DNA of 13,294 bases from Gaiellasilicea sp051005735. GTDB taxonomy: Bacteria > Actinomycetota > Thermoleophilia > Gaiellales > Gaiellaceae. Numbering within the stretch: the stretch's first letter is position 1; each line of letters opens with the position of its first letter. Location: contig JBPCJB010000158.1 of assembly GCA_051005735.1 (NCBI GenBank), forward strand, positions 1-13,294. Reading direction: 5' to 3'. This document shows, one piece after another, positions 11,831 through 13,294 of the stretch. Both the position numbers and the translations under genes were made by a program. The notes beneath the pieces are model-generated. The model made no database searches, was not told the origin of the DNA, and saw only the letters and a program-made list of their open reading frames with translations.

Positions 11831-13294
11831 TCAGGCGACCGGGAGACTGAGGTTGCCGCCGGCCATGAGCACGCCGAGCGACTCGCGCGGTGTGCTGGGC
11901 GGGACGGTGTCGACGATGCCGCCGCGGTAGATGACGGCGAGCCGGTCGCCGAGCGTGATCGCCTCGTCGAGATCGCTCGTGACCACGAGCACGGCGGCGC
12001 CCGCGTCGCGGGCCTGGACGATGCGGCGCTGGACGAACTCGGCCGCCGCCACGTCGAGGCCTCGCGTCGGCTCGGCGACGATCAGGAGCCGAAGCGGCCG
12101 CGAGAGCTCACGCGCGAGCAGCACCTTCTGCTGATTTCCGCCCGAGAGCGTTCCCGCGGCAACGTCCATGGAGGGGGCGCGGACGTCGAACTCGGAAATG
12201 AGCCTCGCCGCATGGTCTCGGATCGCCTTGCGCTGAAGCCGAATCCCCTTCGCGAAGGGGGGCCGGGCGAAAACGTCCAGGACGAGGTTCTCGTAGACCG
12301 GCAGCTCGGCCACGAGCCCCGAGCGCCTCCGGTCCTCGGGGACGAAGGCCACGCCTCGCGCGAGGATCTCGCGCGTCGTCAGACCGGTCACGTCCTCGCC
12401 CGACAGCGTCACGGCGCCCGACTGCGGGCGCCGCAGTCCCATCAGCGCCTCGACGACCTCGGTCTGGCCGTTGCCGTTCACTCCGGCCAGCGAGAGGATC
12501 TCGCCCTCCCGGATCTCGAAGGTGGCGCCCCCGCCGCTCTCCGACTCGCCCGCCGCCAGGACCCTCAGCGCGTCGGCGCGGAGCACGACCGCCCCCGGGT
12601 TTCCCCGGCTCTTCTGCACCCCGAGCAGCACGTTCTTGCCGACCATGAGCGCTGCGAGCTCGCTCTCGGTCGCGTCGGGCGTGGCGGTTCCGACCACGTG
12701 GCCGCGCCGCAGGATCGTCACCCGGTCCGCGACCTTCCTCACCTCACGCAGCTTGTGCGAGATGAAGACGATCGACCTTCCGCTCTCGCGCAACGCCGCC
12801 AGAATGCCGAAGAGCTGCTCGCTCTCCTGCGGCCGGAGGACGGCTGTCGGCTCGTCGAGGATCAGAAGCTGCGCGTCCCGTTTGAGCGCCTTCATGATCT
12901 CGACGCGCTGCTGGAGCCCGATCGGCAGATCGCCGACGACGGCGTCCGGATCTGCTTCGAGCCCGTACCTCTCCGCCATCTCCGCGACGTCGTGGCGCGC
13001 GGTGCGCCGGTCGAGGCGACCGCTTCTGCCGACCCGCTCGAAGCCGAGCATCACGTTCTCGGCCACCGTGAGGGTCGGGACGAGCGCGAAGTGCTGGTGC
13101 ACCATCCCGATCCCGGCCGCGATCGCATCGCGCGGAGACTCGAACTCGACGGGCCGGCCGTCGATCGAGATGCGGCCGCCGTCGAGGCGCAGCGAGCCGT
13201 ACAGCAGGTTCATCAGCGTGGACTTGCCGGCGCCGTTCTCGCCGAGGAGGCAGTGGATCTCGCTCTCCTCGATCGTGAGATCGACGCCGGCATT
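11831..13294 (-). CDS. Nucleoside-type ABC importer ATP-binding protein with two cassettes, partial (N-terminus beyond right edge)
   Basis: Cytoplasmic ATPase of a YufO/RbsA-like importer, 487 residues visible; by comparison perhaps 15-30 N-terminal residues are missing. An internal ATG at 13213 is not the start, because the frame stays open to the edge and Walker A lies upstream of it. First cassette (visible residues): Walker A GENGAGKST at 18-26, Q-loop HQHF at 66-69, signature IGLQQRVE at 125-132, Walker B LLILDEP at 143-149, His180 in SHKL. Second cassette: GVNGNGQTE at 271-279, which lacks the Walker A lysine; signature LSGGNQQK at 383-390; Walker B LLIVAEP at 402-408, and TSDLDE in place of the switch histidine. 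This asymmetry is normal for the family and implies one strong hydrolysis site. The operon promoter and a BmpA-like binding lipoprotein are expected to the right but not seen. Nucleoside substrate is inferred from family and context. Confidence 0.93.
   Translation of the reverse strand, partial: NAGVDLTIEESEIHCLLGENGAGKSTLMNLLYGSLRLDGGRISIDGRPVEFESPRDAIAAGIGMVHQHFALVPTLTVAENVMLGFERVGRSGRLDRRTARHDVAEMAERYGLEADPDAVVGDLPIGLQQRVEIMKALKRDAQLLILDEPTAVLRPQESEQLFGILAALRESGRSIVFISHKLREVRKVADRVTILRRGHVVGTATPDATESELAALMVGKNVLLGVQKSRGNPGAVVLRADALRVLAAGESESGGGATFEIREGEILSLAGVNGNGQTEVVEALMGLRRPQSGAVTLSGEDVTGLTTREILARGVAFVPEDRRRSGLVAELPVYENLVLDVFARPPFAKGIRLQRKAIRDHAARLISEFDVRAPSMDVAAGTLSGGNQQKVLLARELSRPLRLLIVAEPTRGLDVAAAEFVQRRIVQARDAGAAVLVVTSDLDEAITLGDRLAVIYRGGIVDTVPPSTPRESLGVLMAGGNLSLPVA

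Noticed and set aside
12354..12365. Short palindrome CCTCGCGCGAGG
   Set aside because: Short CG-rich palindromes are expected by chance in coding DNA of this composition.

Overview
The window is a strongly GC-rich, densely packed bacterial chromosome segment with no rRNA, tRNA, insertion sequence, phage gene or CRISPR array. High GC, GTG starts, 1-4 nt stop/start overlaps, apparently leaderless transcription and the order argC-argJ-argB-argD suggest a high-GC actinobacterium. A deep lineage such as Thermoleophilia is my best guess, from overall character only and not from a marker gene.

Layout. (1) 1-3632, minus strand: arginine biosynthesis cluster argC > argJ > argB > argD, where argD runs off the left edge. 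ArgC, ArgJ, ArgB and ArgD together convert acetylglutamate to ornithine by the acetyl-recycling route. (2) 3633-3672: a 40-bp AT-rich divergent control region. It carries two possible -10 hexamers and an ARG-box-like repeat. (3) 3673-8203, plus strand: carA > carB > pheA, with overlapping reading frames. CarAB makes carbamoyl phosphate, which joins ornithine to give citrulline and also feeds pyrimidine synthesis. PheA makes phenylpyruvate. (4) 8204-8234: a 31-bp convergent gap with no visible terminator. (5) 8235-13294, minus strand: an operon transcribed from beyond the right edge, ABC ATPase (partial) > permease 1 > permease 2 > adenosine-deaminase-family enzyme. This looks like a nucleoside uptake and deamination unit of the BmpA/NupABC type; its binding lipoprotein is not in the window.

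Most notable is that biosynthetic enzymes here seem stripped of their usual feedback parts. CarB is only 893 residues and lacks the entire C-terminal MGS-like allosteric domain as well as part of the oligomerisation domain. ArgB is only 226 residues, with no N-terminal helix and a shortened C-terminus. PheA has a changed residue in the ACT-domain ESRP motif. Together with the shared arg/car control region, this suggests that flux may be set more by transcription than by allostery. That last step is inference.
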